A stretch of DNA of 64,000 nucleotides from positions 620,001-684,000 of the forward strand of contig NW_026570263.1 in NCBI RefSeq assembly GCF_019649055.1, written 5' to 3'. The notes beneath the pieces were generated by a model, which searched no databases, was not told the origin of the DNA, and worked only from the letters and a program-made list of their open reading frames with translations. The stretch is from Paramacrobiotus metropolitanus. Its lineage: Eukaryota; Tardigrada; Eutardigrada; Parachela; Macrobiotidae. Below, in pieces: positions 22,223 to 36,645 of this stretch (its first letter is position 1; every line of letters starts with the position of its first letter). The position numbers and the translations under genes were made by a program.

Positions 22223-22451
22223 GTTTCAAGAAAATATTAAACCTTCAGCTCCTGACAAGTGACGGATCGAACAGCTGAAGAGCGAAGATGTACAGTTCGT
22301 CCAGGAGCACGCAAAAAGCTAGAACAAAAACACTGTCAAATAACTCAAACTGACAGTGTCAAATTGTCAATGCTCTCCTGGTTTCAGTACTTTGTTTTAT
22401 TGAATTTTGCTTTACTTTGTCGTGCAGGACTGCAGGGTGCTTTAGTTTTAC

Positions 22452-22500
22452 GTCTCAGCTGCTGCCCTCCGCCTGGGTGCGGAAGACGCCGTTCAGCGCC
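22452..22500 (-). repeat. F-box upstream conserved block, copy D
   Basis: A copy of the 50-bp block (core cgcctgggtgcggaagacgccgttcagcgcc), about 230 bp upstream of the ATG of gene D and about 680 bp downstream of the SORL1 stop codon. Confidence 0.5.
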
Positions 22501-23176
22501 TACTATAGTTTCGAACTTTCGATTTGTCTCTTCGAAAGTCCTTTCTCCGTGTACTTTTTGCTAAGTTTTTTAGTTTGTGAAGTGGCGAAATTTAACTTGA
22601 TACAGTATCTGTTATTCCACGGTGTAAGCCTTGTAATTGCACAGCCCAAAACAAAGAAACTGACCGTAGTTGGCCCGGCGAGAGCGCATTATTTATTCAT
22701 TCGGCAGAAGAGAGCCAAGTGTATTTGTACACTCTGTACACTCTACCGGCTGTTCTCAGTGGAAGGAAATTAATTCATTAGAAATCATCACAAATATTCT
22801 GAGCCAAAAAATAGTAGCACAGATCACAACTGGCAAACACACAAAATGAAACAACAGCGACCGGCCGAAATTAAAACAGTCAAATTGAGCGTCATGATTA
22901 CCAGTTATCCGCGCCGGGAAGCGGTCGCCACCCGAGCGCCGTAAACAGCTGCCAGCACAAACAACACCGTCACCATCACGACAACAAAACAACAGAAACA
23001 CCACAACAAAAAGTAGAAAGTGATTCTTAATGGACACCGAGACGGACAAGGTGGATTGGTCGGCGATCCAACGGACCTGCGCAAGCAGGAGGGCCGTGAG
23101 ATCAGGGAGAATGGGCGAGCTGGCCGAGGAAAACCAAGCTGATCGGTTGACACACAGCGCGGCTCTTTAAAAGAGT
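22501..23176. other. SORL1 3' flank and spacer
   Basis: No gene is supported. It should hold the SORL1 3' UTR on the minus strand. Part of the sequence just left of the SORL1 stop is also recognisable beside relic copy C. Confidence 0.4.
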
Positions 23177-26100
23177 CTAGGACGCGTTGGCCACCAGCGG
23201 TTCGTCGTCGGCGAAGTTGCGGAACACCGGCATGTCCTCCTCGTCGTCCAGCTCCACTGCACACACAACAACACCGTCAGCAACTGATTCACTTCCATTT
23301 TATTGCACAATTCACATTTCTCCACCGGCAATTTTAATTTTAACGTGGTTTTCTCACTTTATTCTACTACAGATAATGTAATTTAAAAGGTAATTACAAT
23401 TCATTTGAATTTCGTAAAATTTGTTCTAGGCCTGGAACATAATGCAATCAAATTTTCTTTACCTTGTTTAATTTAATTTTTGGAAATATTTGTGCATCAC
23501 TTACGAGATTCCAATCCGTAGGGCGCATTGCGGAAGTGGCTGGACAAATGTGAACGCATTTCCTTGGAGCGACGACGCTGCCGTCGCCACCTCACCACCA
23601 CGACGGCCACCACCGCGGCGATCAGCAGCAGGAGCACGACCAACCCAGCCAGGAGACCGGCCGAGTCGGAGGTATCCTCGCTTCCTTGCGCACCTGTTTT
23701 ATTATTAATATTATTATTATTATTATTATTACGGTACAAGAGCAGGCGAACCCATCAGCATCCGCTCCGCAAGTAGCAATATAAAAATAAACACCCTCAC
23801 CGTTATCCATCGCTCCAGCGATAACCGCCGCCACGGCGATATTACTGGAGTAATCCCCGACGTTCCCCTCGCCATCAGCGACGGCCACCCGGAAATTGTA
23901 AAACCCGACGACATCCGGCAAGTGCAGCAGCAGTGAACTGTTGTCGGCGTCGTAGTGCATGACGTTGGCGGCGTCCTCGCCCGGCTTGTCGATGGGCGCC
24001 CCGCTGACCGCCACCCGGTAGCGCACTAACTGCCCCTCCTTCTTCACGCTCTTGGGCGGCTGCCAGGTCAGTAAAATGGAGCCGTTGGGCAGGCGGGCGG
24101 CGTACACCTGCTCGGGCGTGGCGTAGGTCGCTGATGTGAACAGAACCTGCAAACCAACGTTTTTCTTATGTTTTCTCAGGTTTTCTTAGATTTCCTTAGG
24201 TTATCTTCTGTTTTATTAGGTTTCGTGCGTCAAGTGATTAACAGAGACATACCGGGTTGCTGGAATAGGGGCGCTGAGCGTTGGGGATGACCTTTACGGC
24301 ATAGCGCGCGCCCATGCGGACGCGGATGCGCTGGCTGCGGTTGGCGGCGGCGGCGAAGGGCACCTCGATGGTCTCCTCGTAGCCAGCGGATCCCTCGGGG
24401 ACGGAGTAGTTGGTCAGCTGGATCAGGTACGACGCGTTCACCGGCGCCGTGTCCCCGCCGCAGCCGCACGTCCACGACACGTTCACGTGCTTCCGGTCAT
24501 CTGGCCCGCGCATACAATTATTTTTCCCGGTAATTTATTCTGACTTGATCAATTTAAACTTACCAAGTTTGGCCACCTTGAGATTGCTGACATACTGCGC
24601 GACATTGCGACTGGCCGGCAGCAGCAGCGCCGGGCTGAAGGCCGTGTGCAGCCCCGGGCCCAGCACGCGCACCTGCAGCACGTAGTCCCGGCAGGGGTCC
24701 ACCTCCTTCAATACCGCCTCCCGCTTCCCGGTGACATTCAGTTGCGGTCCGCGCAACACGTTCTCCTGCAGATTGCTGCCCAGGTACACACCGAACACCG
24801 CTTGCCCCGCCTCCATCCCTTCCACCGCCTCCTCCAGGGCCCACTTCCAGCTGACTGTCACCCGCTCCAGGGATACCTAAATTTTAGCATTATTTTACAA
24901 CAATATTGCTTTATTTCAATATTAATTTATTTGTTATACTAATTTAATTAACAAATTGGACGCCCCACTACGAAATGCAGACATAAATGCATTTCACTGA
25001 TCAGTTTCCGCTTCCGAAGCTACATTACAAGCAAGAGCTACAACCGACTACTAAGCAATTTAAGCCTTTAGCTAGCACCGAGCAGTGCAACTACGTTACT
25101 TTGTGTCAATATTATCTTACTCTAATACGCTTTTTACAAGGAATTGTTTGTAGGAATCTGGAAAATTGCCAGTACTTTGTGGTTCAATTTTCTGGGATAA
25201 AAATTAAACCACCCAGCTCACCTTGCCGCGCGCGGCCTGAAGCTCCCAGGGCGGTCGCACCAGCTTCCCCTTGGTCGTCACATCCATCTCCGCCGCCGGA
25301 CCGACAACCGTCACCTCCCCGATTTTATTAAACGCCGCGATGAACAACCGGTACAGCGTCCCGGGCGCGAACCCGCACCCCGCCCACTGCGTCGCCCCAC
25401 ACTCCACGGACTTCTCCACATCCAAAACGCGATATTTAATCCGGTAACCGGCCACGGCGCCCGTCAGCGGCGGGCTCCACTGCAGCGCTACACAGGTTTT
25501 GTTGCTGGACGCCGATAAATTGCGCACCGGGACGGTCAGGGCCTCCCCGCTGACCAAATGGCTGACCGGGACGGAGGGGTCACTCTCGAATAAATTGGGC
25601 ACCAGCGGACTGCCCACCACCGCTTGGACGGACACGTTGTACACGCGGTGGAGCGTGGGATGGTAGAATATCGAAGAGAACTCACTGCCGGAGACGCTCT
25701 GCGTGGCCACCGCGGGCGGCGGTCCGGAGGTGGATAAAGTGATGCGGTATTTGCGGATCTGTCCGTTGGGATGCAGCGGGGCGTCCCAGCTGATGCGCAG
25801 GGATAATTGGTCCGCGCCGAACTGGTTGACATGCACGTTGCGCACCGCACTCGGTTCTGCAACAACGCATTACTTATGTATCTTATTATCAACATTTACT
25901 GATTTATTTCACAGGAAATTGATGTTTTTATTTATTTGTTTAATTTTATATAACTTCTTACTGCTCTACATATTTCATTCTGTTAGAAAGTTTCTTGATT
26001 TGTTCACTGTTTACTTCTTGTTGTTTATTCTTCTGCTGCTAGAGACTATGGTTGAAATCACACTTTCAATAATAAAAATCTTTGTTTGTTTGAAGTGATT

Positions 26101-29100
26101 TCACATGGAAACATTATTTTCATAATGAGCTCGTATGATTGCCTTATTAAGCTCATTTTTAAATCTGATTAAAAAAACACTAGTTTTATATCCGCTTCGC
26201 GTAATTTACACACAAAAGAAACCGCATAGTAGGAGAGTTTACCATCGAGCTTCAGCCATCACACTACAATATTTGTTGATTAACAAGTGTGTTGCCGGGT
26301 ACACTTTTGAACTGTTGTGTTAGTTTACGAGGAAAAGCTCAAGGAATTTAACAAAAAACTGATGGAACGCTGTGGAAAAAGTTTAAAAATACGTCAGAAA
26401 ATATCTATACTCAGTAGTCTGAATTAGCATGATTTAACTGATGATTAACAACAAGATTTGTGGAAAAAAAGATTATATTATAATTTTTCAATTTATACGG
26501 ATATTTTACTTCCAATCAATTTCTGGTGGATTCAGTCAAGAAAACTCGCAGAATTTTCCATCGTATATTTTTATCAATTTTGGTCATTTTCTTACTGGTC
26601 ATTTTGGTGATAAAGGTGACGGTGCGGAGGGCGACGGCCTTCTTCTTCAGGGAATAAATAGCCGCGCGGTACTTCGTGTAGGGCGTCAGATTCTCCACCA
26701 GTTTCGACTGGCGGCGCGGCTGGTCGGCGATGGTGTAGTTGAGGGGCGAGTGTCCCTCGCCCAGCACGCTGAGCACGTACTGCGTGGCGCTGCGGGCGGC
26801 CCCGTCCCACTCCCACCACAGGTACGCCGCCGAGGCCGTCACGTTGTCGCGCGCCACCTCTAGGAGGCGCAGCGGCTTCTGTTTGTCGGGGAGGCTGTGG
26901 CAGCCTTGCTCATCCGATCCGTCGTTGCAGTCTTCTCTCTGCAAGCCATTCAATACATCAGAACAAACACCCAGACAGAATAAATAAAAAAAAAATAAAA
27001 ACCTAAGTTAATTCCAATTCAAAGGTCAATGATTATCAAAACTGACAAGAAATATTCACATTTTTTGAAGGCAAAACCTGACAAAATACAATATCAATTT
27101 TCCGAAATCGAAAATCAAAATCGGAAAACTCTGGTTTAATAGCAATTTTTGAAGATAAAAGTCAAAAACAAATCCGAAAAAGGATGTAACACTAAAATTT
27201 AAAAAGCTCAAAAAAACAGTCCAACTCAAAATGCCAGAAAAAGTCCGGCAAAATAAGAGATAAATTTTCAAACAACTAAAAGCAACAAACCCAGACAAAA
27301 TAAAAAATAAATGGATAAATCCTGATGGCCTGTTTGAAACAAATATCGATTTTCTATAAATCGCTCGGTAACATACTTGCTAACGCAAGAAAAATTGTAG
27401 TGTGGTGGCCTATGACTCGTTCATCTAAGTGCAAATAAATCCATGATTCCCAATAAAAAAGTCTAAACGTTGTAAAATAAGCGAAACGGTTGCAAGAGAT
27501 ATAATTTTTTGAAAAATTTTAAAATTTGTTCATGAGAATTGAACGGAAGCTGAATGAGAAGGTAACAAAATTACCGGAATCAATTAAAATTCAACCGAAA
27601 ATTAGCAACTGAAACATAAGAAAAAATTTAATTACAAACTAGCACTTTATAAAAATTTACAATGTAATAAAAACTAAAAATCTGGGGAAAAAGAAACGAA
27701 CTAGAAATAAATGTAAAACTGAAAATGCCAGAACAAGACCAAAACTGAAAAATTAAAAACTGGGAAAATTAATGGAAAATAACGGGCAAATTGCAGTAAA
27801 ATCAGGCACCCACCCCGTTGCAGCGCGCCTCCATGGTGACACACTGCACGCCGTCCCAGCAGGCCAGCGGGGTCTCCGGGGCACACACCCCCATCCCCCC
27901 GGGCAGCGTCATGCACGCCGTCTCGTCCGACCCATCCGCGCAGTCCGCCTTCCCGTCGCACACCTTGTCCTGGTCCACGCAGCCGGCGGCGAAGCGGCAG
28001 CGGAACTCGTTGGCGGCGCACTGCACCCTCCGTCCGCGGCACAGCTCCACGGCCTCGTCGGCCCCGTCCGGGCAGTCCCAGTCGCCGTCGCACACCCAGC
28101 TCTCGGCGATGCACTGGTGGCCGGTGTCGGCGCCGCAGTCGAACTCCTCCGCGTCCGTGGCGCAGGCGCACTGCGCCTCGTCCTCCCCGTCGCGGCACTG
28201 CTCCACGCCGTCGCAGCGGGCGCTGGCGTTCAGGCACACGCCCGAGGAGACGCACAGAACGGCATCCACCGGGCACTCCGTCGCCTGCGGTGCAAATCTT
28301 GTCTCAAATGTAGCACACACATTTCATTGATAAATCAAAACAAAGAAATGAAAAACCAGTTGGAAATATCAGCAGTAATAATAACCTTTACAAAAATCGC
28401 AAAACTTGAAAAACATGACAGAGAAAAAATTAAATTCAAAATTCAAAAAATAAAATTTAGCGGACATTTTTTTAAACTAAACGGGCTGCGAAAACTGGAA
28501 CCAGTCTGGCATGAACAATTTAATCTGTGTTTGATTATTATTTATATACTTGTACTTACTTTTACTGGTGACGCTTATCAGATTAAATTCCGGTCTAAGA
28601 AGACATAAATAAACGAAATAACTATTGAAATAACGATCCAGTTGTCAGTAACGGTTATTATTAAATATTTAATAAAATTTTTATTAAATGCCGCTTATAC
28701 AGAAAAAATATTGGGAAAATAAAATACAAACTTGTTAAATCACTTGAATGGTACATTGCACTTCAACAAGAATCATATGAAAAACGGTCAAAACTGCAGC
28801 CTTACCATTGCCGGAAACAGGCCCTGGCAGCCGCGCTCATCCATGCCGTTGCTGCAGTCCTCGGCGCCGTCGCACTTCCAGTTGAGGGGCACGCACTGCG
28901 GCGTGGATCCACTGCAGTTGAACATGTCCACGTCGGCGCAGTTAAACGACGCGCCGGCGTCCACCTTGGAGTGGTCCAACTCCGAGCTGCAGTTGGCCTC
29001 GTCGCTGCCGTCCAGGCAGTCGCTCATCCCGTCGCAGCGCCACGTCTCGTAGATGCACTTGCTGTTGGCGCAGCGGAACTGCAGTGGCAAACAGCTGCGA

Positions 29101-32100
29101 TTGTGGCAGTCATTCTGCAAACCGAACCGAAAATGCATGCTAACCGGTCGGGGTGGAAATCCATAAATCTTAGGTTTTCTTGAACTATGTCAGCAGGCAT
29201 TTCTGTATCACCTAAATCTTCCTTCAATTCCGTCATTATTTTTCGCTTATAAACAGTTCAACTGACCGCAGCCGAATACCGATATGCACTCATACTGATT
29301 TGCAAAGATATTGCCTGACAAAAACATACTGTAGAATCAAGACGTTATTGTAGTGTGATGGCTTGAACCCAAGGGGCATGCGACCATGTCACAGGTTCTC
29401 ACATGCAAGTTACAACTCTTTCTAAGGTGTGTAAAGAAAAGATTCCATTTTTCAAATCAAATTGGCAGTTTGAACCCTCCTTTTGAATTTTTCAAATAAA
29501 GAATTTTAAATTAAATTTAGAAGGCACTTAGAAGGCAATTAAATTTAGAACAAATTGTAGTCACCGGAAAAACGTTTTTCAAATTGAATTACATTCGCAG
29601 TTGGAAACCATTTGAATTTGGAAAATCGGAAATATTTACTTAAATCTGGAAGCCTAATAGCAAATTGTAGTCACCGGAAAACATAATGCGAAGGTCTACT
29701 TGATGGCGAAACGAAACTGATCTGACGTTCCAAACTGGTGTAAAAAAAAATGTGCCGCGAATAACTGCAGCCATCGATGAGCGGTACCTCGTCGCTGCCG
29801 TCGGGGCAGTCGTTCTCGCCGTCGCACTGGAAGGTGCTGGAGATGCAGGTGCCGTCGCGGGTGCAGGCGAACTCACCGTCCTTGCAGTGCAGCGTGCTGT
29901 TCCCGGGCTCCACCTCGCAGTCCCACTCGTCGCTCCCGTCGGCGCAGTCGTCCTCGCCGTCGCATCTCCAGCCCGCCGGCACGCAGCGCCCGCTGTCCTG
30001 GCAGCGGAAACTGCCCGGCGTCTTGCACACCGCCGAGCTGTGGCCGCTGCAGTTGCGCTCGTCCGAGCCCTCCACGCAGTCGTTGTCGCCGTCGCACACC
30101 CAGCTCTTGTGGATACACATTCCGTCACTACACCGCACCTACGGTAGCACATATGCAAACTGTTAAACACTTTGACAAATTATTTAAAATGCCATTTACT
30201 CCAAATAAATTTTGACATTTAATGTAGCATTTTTTTATTTTTTGTACTCTTCCAAAACGCCAGATTTCAAGCGCTAAAAATGGTAAACCTAAAAAATTTC
30301 CGACTGAAACTGGGAATTATTTCCATGAAACTTTAATTTATGTTATACTATTTTTTTCGAACACGTTTGTTTTTGGATTTCGGGCGATCATCGGTAAAAA
30401 AAGAATATTTCTCGTTGATTTCTACATGTTTCGGTAAACACCTTTCGTCCCATCTTAATTCGTTTCCATAATTTGATTCGCTTAAAATTATCTAAATTAC
30501 TGTATTCAAAAAATAATTTTTTTAATCCCGCGAACAACAAAGGAGATTTTGAGGTTTGAAAGTAGAAATCCTGAAAGTCTGATTACCTGCCCGGCCTCGC
30601 ACTCCATCTCCTGCTCCACCCCGTCGCACTCCTCCTCATCCCGGTTATTCCCGCAGTCATCCTCCCCGTCACAGCGCCACACCCGCGGAATACACGCCAC
30701 ATGCTGGCCGTCCTCCGGGTCACTGCACTGGAACTGCCCGCTCCCGCAGCGCTGACTGTTCGCATCGAAACACGTCCCCTTGGCCGCCAAACTACTATTA
30801 TCCGCACACAAGCAATCACTTCCGACCGTCCGCGTCGCATCCGGGCACAGGCACTTGGCGGTGTTATTCGGCATGGCCACGCACAACCCAGGACATCCGC
30901 CGCACTGATTCCGGAGATTCACCGGCTCCGAAGTAAAAACCCGGATTAAATTGGTGTCCGCGTCCACCGCGGTGTAATTGCGGATGATCCCGGCGCGCAG
31001 CACCGCGCGCTGCACCATCGCCAAGGATTGCTTCGCCGGCAACGCAAAGAACACCAAATCCTTGAACACCGCCACCAGCGTCGGCGTCAGCGTGGCCGCG
31101 CCCCGGTACAGCACCGTCACATCCTCCCGCTTCCCGAAATTCTCCACGCCCACCTCCCGGATATTGGCGTCGCCCCAGGAGACGAAGATTACGGAGTTGC
31201 GTCGCGCGTCCACGGCGAGACTGACCGGGAAGATGTCCCCCGGGTAGCGCTGGATATCCGTCCCGTCGGACAGCGCCCGGAAGAGTCCCCCGGATTTTTT
31301 GGAGGGGTTGCACCAGAAAATGTGCCCGCTGGCGGGGTGGACCACGAGGTCCGTGGCGCCGGCCAGGGAGGTGTGGTTGTGGATGATGGCGCGGCGCATG
31401 CGGTCCGCGCCGGATTTGTCGGTGTGGATGGCTTCGATGGCGCTGCGCTGGGTGTCCAGCCAATACAACGTGCGGCTGCTGGTGTCCAGGGCCAGCGCGA
31501 CGGGCTTCTCCAGGTTCTTGGTGATCAGGCTCGTCCGGTTGACGGTGCCGTTGAAGCACATCCGCTGCACAAGTGCCACATTCACAGCATTATGGAAATA
31601 TTTATTTGCTTATTTATTCAAAAGGATATCTATCATTTTGTTTACTCGTATTTACCCATTTATTTATACATTATTTGTTTATTTATCGATCCATTTAGCA
31701 CAATACTACGATACCCATATTGACGTATTCTGTTAAAATTTTGAGTTGCTTAACAGCAGATAAATCTGCTTATTTTTCTTGACAGAGTATTGGCTGTTTA
31801 ACGGAGCACACAGAACGTACCATGATCTTGCCGGGAGCGACGTGCGCCCAGTACAGACAGCGCGTGGAGTGGTCGTAGTCGGCGCTAATCACAGTATGTC
31901 CGCCCGTCTCCAGCACACCGGCCAGCTGCACCTCCTCCGGCTGTTTGACCAGCAGATTAAATCGCCGCACCGATTTGGAATCGGCCACGAGAAGGAAGCT
32001 GTCGCTAGCTGCAAACCACATTACATTTTTTGTGTCAGATCTCATAAAAAAATTAAGTAAAGACAGCCAAACAAAAAAATCAGTAAAATAAATTTAAATA

Positions 32101-35100
32101 AAAATAATATAAAGAATAAAAATAATAGTAAAAATGTACTTGACTGACCGGGCCACGGACAGGGCACGTGCAGCGGCCCCAACCGGCGACTCAATCCGTC
32201 CACGCAGGAATCCAGCGGGATCTTCCTGAATCCCCGCGTACGCTGCTGCAGCTGCCCCACCGCACACACCGCCGGCAGCGCCGCCTCCCCCTCGCCGCTC
32301 TTCGTGCAGGTGAAGCCCAGCTGGCCCTTGGAGGTCGTCCGCGTGTACCCGAAATCACTACACCCATCCATCATCAACCACCGCACGGATTTCATAAAAC
32401 ACGGACGGCTTACCAGTCGAAATCGTGCTGCTGACACGTGCAGTTGTCCAGCTTGATATCACGCCGGAAATCCCGTCCTAGCAGGCACTTGGCGGCCGGC
32501 CGCTTCTTTTCGTAGCGAATGCGGCTGCCCATCACGCAGAACTGGCCCGGGATGGCGTCCTCAAAGTACCACTCCTTCATATCCTTCGCCGTGCACATTG
32601 TCTCTGTAGAAAGCACAAATCTCTGTTGATAACAAGTACCCACGATAACAAGCTAATTCATCAATGTGTATTTTCACTATTTTTTACTACATTAAATATT
32701 TATAATTTTCATAAATGTATGATGTAAATTTCTTCGCTTATGTATTTAAATACGTAAAATAAGATGAGCGTTTCGAATTTTGTCCCCAACTTATAAATCA
32801 ACTTTACAAACATCATTAATTTTTACCTTACAAGAAAACTGAAAAATACGTAGTACAGTGTCGATTGCACGCAGTTTTTCAATCTCACAAAGTTTACGGC
32901 ACTGCTTATTCAATTACACGTAGGTACTTTCAGTTACTGATTTGTTTTTTTTTCTTTCATTTATTCGAATGTATTGATGTATTTTTGTGTTTAATTATAA
33001 TATTTTTCGGTAGGAAATTATAATTAAAATTCGCAACAAAGCAAAATAAACTGAAAATACATTATGAAACATTTTAAAAATTCAAATAAATTGTTAAAAT
33101 CGGTTCAATTAAACGTGTTCCCACCGTTGAACAGCGGCGCCAGATTGAGGCGGATAATCTTCCACTGGTGCAGCACCGTGGTGTTCTCCTTCAGCGTGCC
33201 AAAGAGCGTGAACACGGCCGCCTTCTCCCCGGGCTCACTCATCACCGAGATGACCCGCATCCGCTCCTTCGCGAACTCCACACTGTCCCAGGAGACCCCC
33301 TCGTTCCACGACACCAGCACCTCCTTCGTCCAGCTGATACTCACCGCCACCAGCACATTCCCATGGTCGCCCACCGCCACGCGGAACACCCCGCGCAGCG
33401 CCTCCCGCCACCGCAGTCCGCCGTTGCTGCTGACGAAGACCCCCATCTCGCCGCTGGTCACCGTCTCCCCGACACTGCCCCCGCCGATCAATAATCCGGG
33501 GGCGCTGGCGGCGGAGTAGAGGCCCTGGGTGTAGGCCGGGGAGAAGACGGGGTACTTCTGCATGAAGTTGACGGAGCAGGGGGCGGCGGGGCTGCGGCTG
33601 CAGTCGAAGGGGTGGCCGTGGTAGTCTAGGCGCGGAGGGGGGAGGGTCTGCCAGGTGGCGCCGTTGTCCTTGGTCAGCCGGCTCACCGAGTCGCCCATGT
33701 GGCGGCGGATGTCGGAGACCAGCTGGCTGGCGATGTAGACGCCGCGCAGGCCCTTGACGGGGTGTACTTCCGCGAAGGACGCCGACTGCTGCCAGATTTC
33801 CCTGAATAACACGCAATAATTTCATACATTCTACAATTTTTGATAAATAAAAACATACATTTAAAATAATTAAAATATGCAATAAAATAACATTTGCAAT
33901 AAATAAAAACAGTCGTGTCTAAAACGAAGACTTCAATTCAATGCCGAATAAAAACGGCACTGCATTGAAATGAAAACCAACACGGTCCAGTTATTAATTA
34001 TCAAACAGGAAAAATAAATACACCGTAAATTTATTGAAATAAGCAAAAAATAGAGAAATACAATAATTTCATTGTACTCTTATTACAGAGCCGTTTCTTA
34101 CTTCATACTGGAGAAGCGGCCGATGCTGGGATCGGGATGGTAGAAGAGCACGCTGTCCAGGGAGCGCACAAATTTGTTGGTGGCCGGCACGGAGAAGTAG
34201 AGGTGCGTGTCGTTGCTGGCCAGCGTCACCGCCACCACGATCTGCGCCTCCACCACGTTCACCACGTGGAAGTCCTGCCGCAATAAAATGCTCATTTTCA
34301 CGTCTGCGCTTACGAGCAAATATGTCAGCATGTACCAGTAAAACTCTAACTACAGCCAAATCCTCAACCATCCACATTTCACCAAATCAAGTCACTACAA
34401 AATTAAAACTAAAGGAAAACTCATTCTTCAAATAATCATAAAAATCATAACACATATTCATTAATCTTGGCAAATGCAGAAAAAATCAAAAACTATTACT
34501 GCTACAACAGCTTGGCCAATTGAAATGTCAGTGCCGTACAGTATGATTTGCTTAGAAATTCATGAAACGGAAGCCATCGCACTACGTTATTCCTAATATT
34601 TTTCACAATGCAGTAACAGCAGAATGTTTTCTGAAAAATTTGCTCAACAAAATACGATAAAGTAAATTCGTTTTCGGTTTTCCAGTCCGTTTTATATAGC
34701 ACCATCTCAGGAAAATGTTCAAAGATTTTGAATTCCAGTCCCACTTACAATGATGGATTCTTCCGTGAGGAAATCAGCCTGCAGGAAGCTCTGCCGTTTG
34801 TACGCAAACCACAACGCTATCGTACTTTTCCCCGTTTTCAACTAGAGATACAAGAATAAATGAACAAAAAATAGCCCAAATTATTCGTTAATCTATTACG
34901 AAATAAAATGAATACCTTAATCGCTTTGGTGGCGAAGAGATAATCTCCCTGCGCTTCGAACTCCTCGATTCCGTCGATAACGGCCTCAGTGAGCGGCGTC
35001 GCCGCTGCGTAGCCGGAAAAGCGGACAATATCAAACAGCTTATCCGGGCGCATTCGCTGAACATACAGGCTGTAAACTGCAAATAAGGCGCTATAATATC

Positions 35101-36645
35101 TGCTGACCGGAAACTGGAAAAGCAAAAATTCAGTGTACTTTTCGTGGCGTTGGGCTCGTGCTCCTTGACGAACGTGAAAGTGTGGACAAACCGCTCGAGG
35201 ATGCTCCACTGCATGCCGAAATCGCGGGAGATCCACAACCGCCGCTGCGTGTCCTTCTCGTCCAGCGCCACCAGCACCCGCGCCTCCCGGGGGTCGATCT
35301 GCAGGACGCTGGGGATAAAGGGAACGCTCCAGCGGGAGAAGCTGGCGCAGGCGTCGCTGCTGGTGAAGATGACGCTCGGTTTGACCTCCACATCCGTGAA
35401 GACGTACTAAAAGCGAATAACGGTGAATTTAAGCAACAGGAGGTGAAGAGGCGCTTACGTGGAGGGGCGAGGACGCCGTCTTGACGGCGGCGAAGAGCTT
35501 GGCCGGGGTGTTGTCCGGCCGGCGCATCTGGTCGGCCAGGTCGCGGAAGGTGCGGCCGGCGTCGGTGGAGACGTAGAGGTGGCTGGTGTGGGGCAGGCTG
35601 TAGTTGTTCATGCGCGTGAAGGCGAAGAGCAGGCCGCTGCCCTGGCCGGCCATGTGCAGGAACAGCTGGTCGTTGCTGTCCGTCGTGTCGAACTGCAAGA
35701 GTGGGCACGGCGCGTTATAATAGCGTCCAATATTGTTCTAATTATAAACTAATTAGTACTACGTATAGTTATTACTTATGACAAATTTAAACAAAATCCA
35801 TCGACTAAAAACTCGTCGCCAGTTGCAAAAAGCGCGTTTCTAGAACTGCGATCAGCGATTCATCTTGTATTTATAACTGAGTGTCAGAATTAGTAATTTT
35901 ATTACGTGTAAAGTGACTAAAGTCAAATGCAAAGTAATGGCTATTTAACAAAACTGTATCTACAATTATGTATCTGCAGCAAGTTAAGATACAACCATAC
36001 AGAGTACTTGCACATGGGTCAAATTGTTCAAACTACTTCCACAGCGAAAAAGATCGGTTATTGACAAAGCCCAATTTCACCAGGGAAAACTTTTCTCATT
36101 GGGATTTTATGGAATCTACAATGCACTGACCCTATGTACAGTCTAACCCGTCCGTTACAAAGTAAAACAGAGAGCGTAAGTAAGGGAATCCATTCCCAAA
36201 TGAAGACTAAAAAAACCTGTACATTCATTACAAATCAGTCCGTTTAGTGACTTTTTATCCTCAATAATTCTCACCGCTTTTTTGAAGAAAAATACCAGTA
36301 TTTTTTTAAAAACGACCCACATACCGTGGTGACCAGCGACGCGACCAGGCTGGAGTTGAACGGATGTTGGGTGGACTTGAAGGCCCCGTTCTGCCGCGCC
36401 AACAACTCCTCCTCACTGTTCCGGTCCACCGCGGCCAGGGCGCCTTTCCGGAGGTGGTGGGGCGCCGTAGAGGGGGGCGAGGTGGGCGTCCAGGTGGCCG
36501 AGGCGCGGCGCACGCGATGCACTGGTGCTTCAACATCCAGACGCGTCCAGGTGCTGGCTTCGCGGACGGGATTCAAACTGGCGACGCTGCTGCATCGCCA
36601 ACACACGGCCGCGCATAATAACCATACAAACGTCGCGGTGCCCAT
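23177..36645 (-). CDS. SORL1: SorLA / sortilin-related receptor (21 coding exons)
   Basis: Coding exons 36645-36325, 35692-35459, 35406-35139, 35076-34916, 34841-34749, 34274-34102, 33801-33125, 32603-32414, 32357-32149, 32008-31821, 31564-30587, 30138-29788, 29114-28806, 28284-27814, 26938-26596, 25856-25222, 24876-24564, 24500-24253, 24146-23801, 23693-23505 and 23256-23177 splice in frame to about 2258 aa (human 2214). Order: signal peptide, VPS10 propeller with Asp-box motifs ([18 protein letters not shown]), 10CC module, YWTD-type propeller, ten LDLR class A repeats, six fibronectin III domains, a TM helix ([18 protein letters not shown]), and a tail with FRNAPY (like the FANSHY retromer site) and an acidic FADDEPLV end (GGA-type signal). 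It sorts cargo between Golgi and endosomes. An in-frame ATG lies 24 codons upstream; the chosen one begins the signal peptide. Confidence 0.92.
23701..23731. repeat. ATT microsatellite
   Basis: A run of about ten TTA/ATT units in the SORL1 intron between the last fibronectin exon and the transmembrane exon. Confidence 0.8.

Noticed and set aside
27772-28608. Plus-strand open frame of 278 codons in the LDLR-repeat exon
   Set aside because: Antisense of the SORL1 LDLR class A exon 27814-28284.
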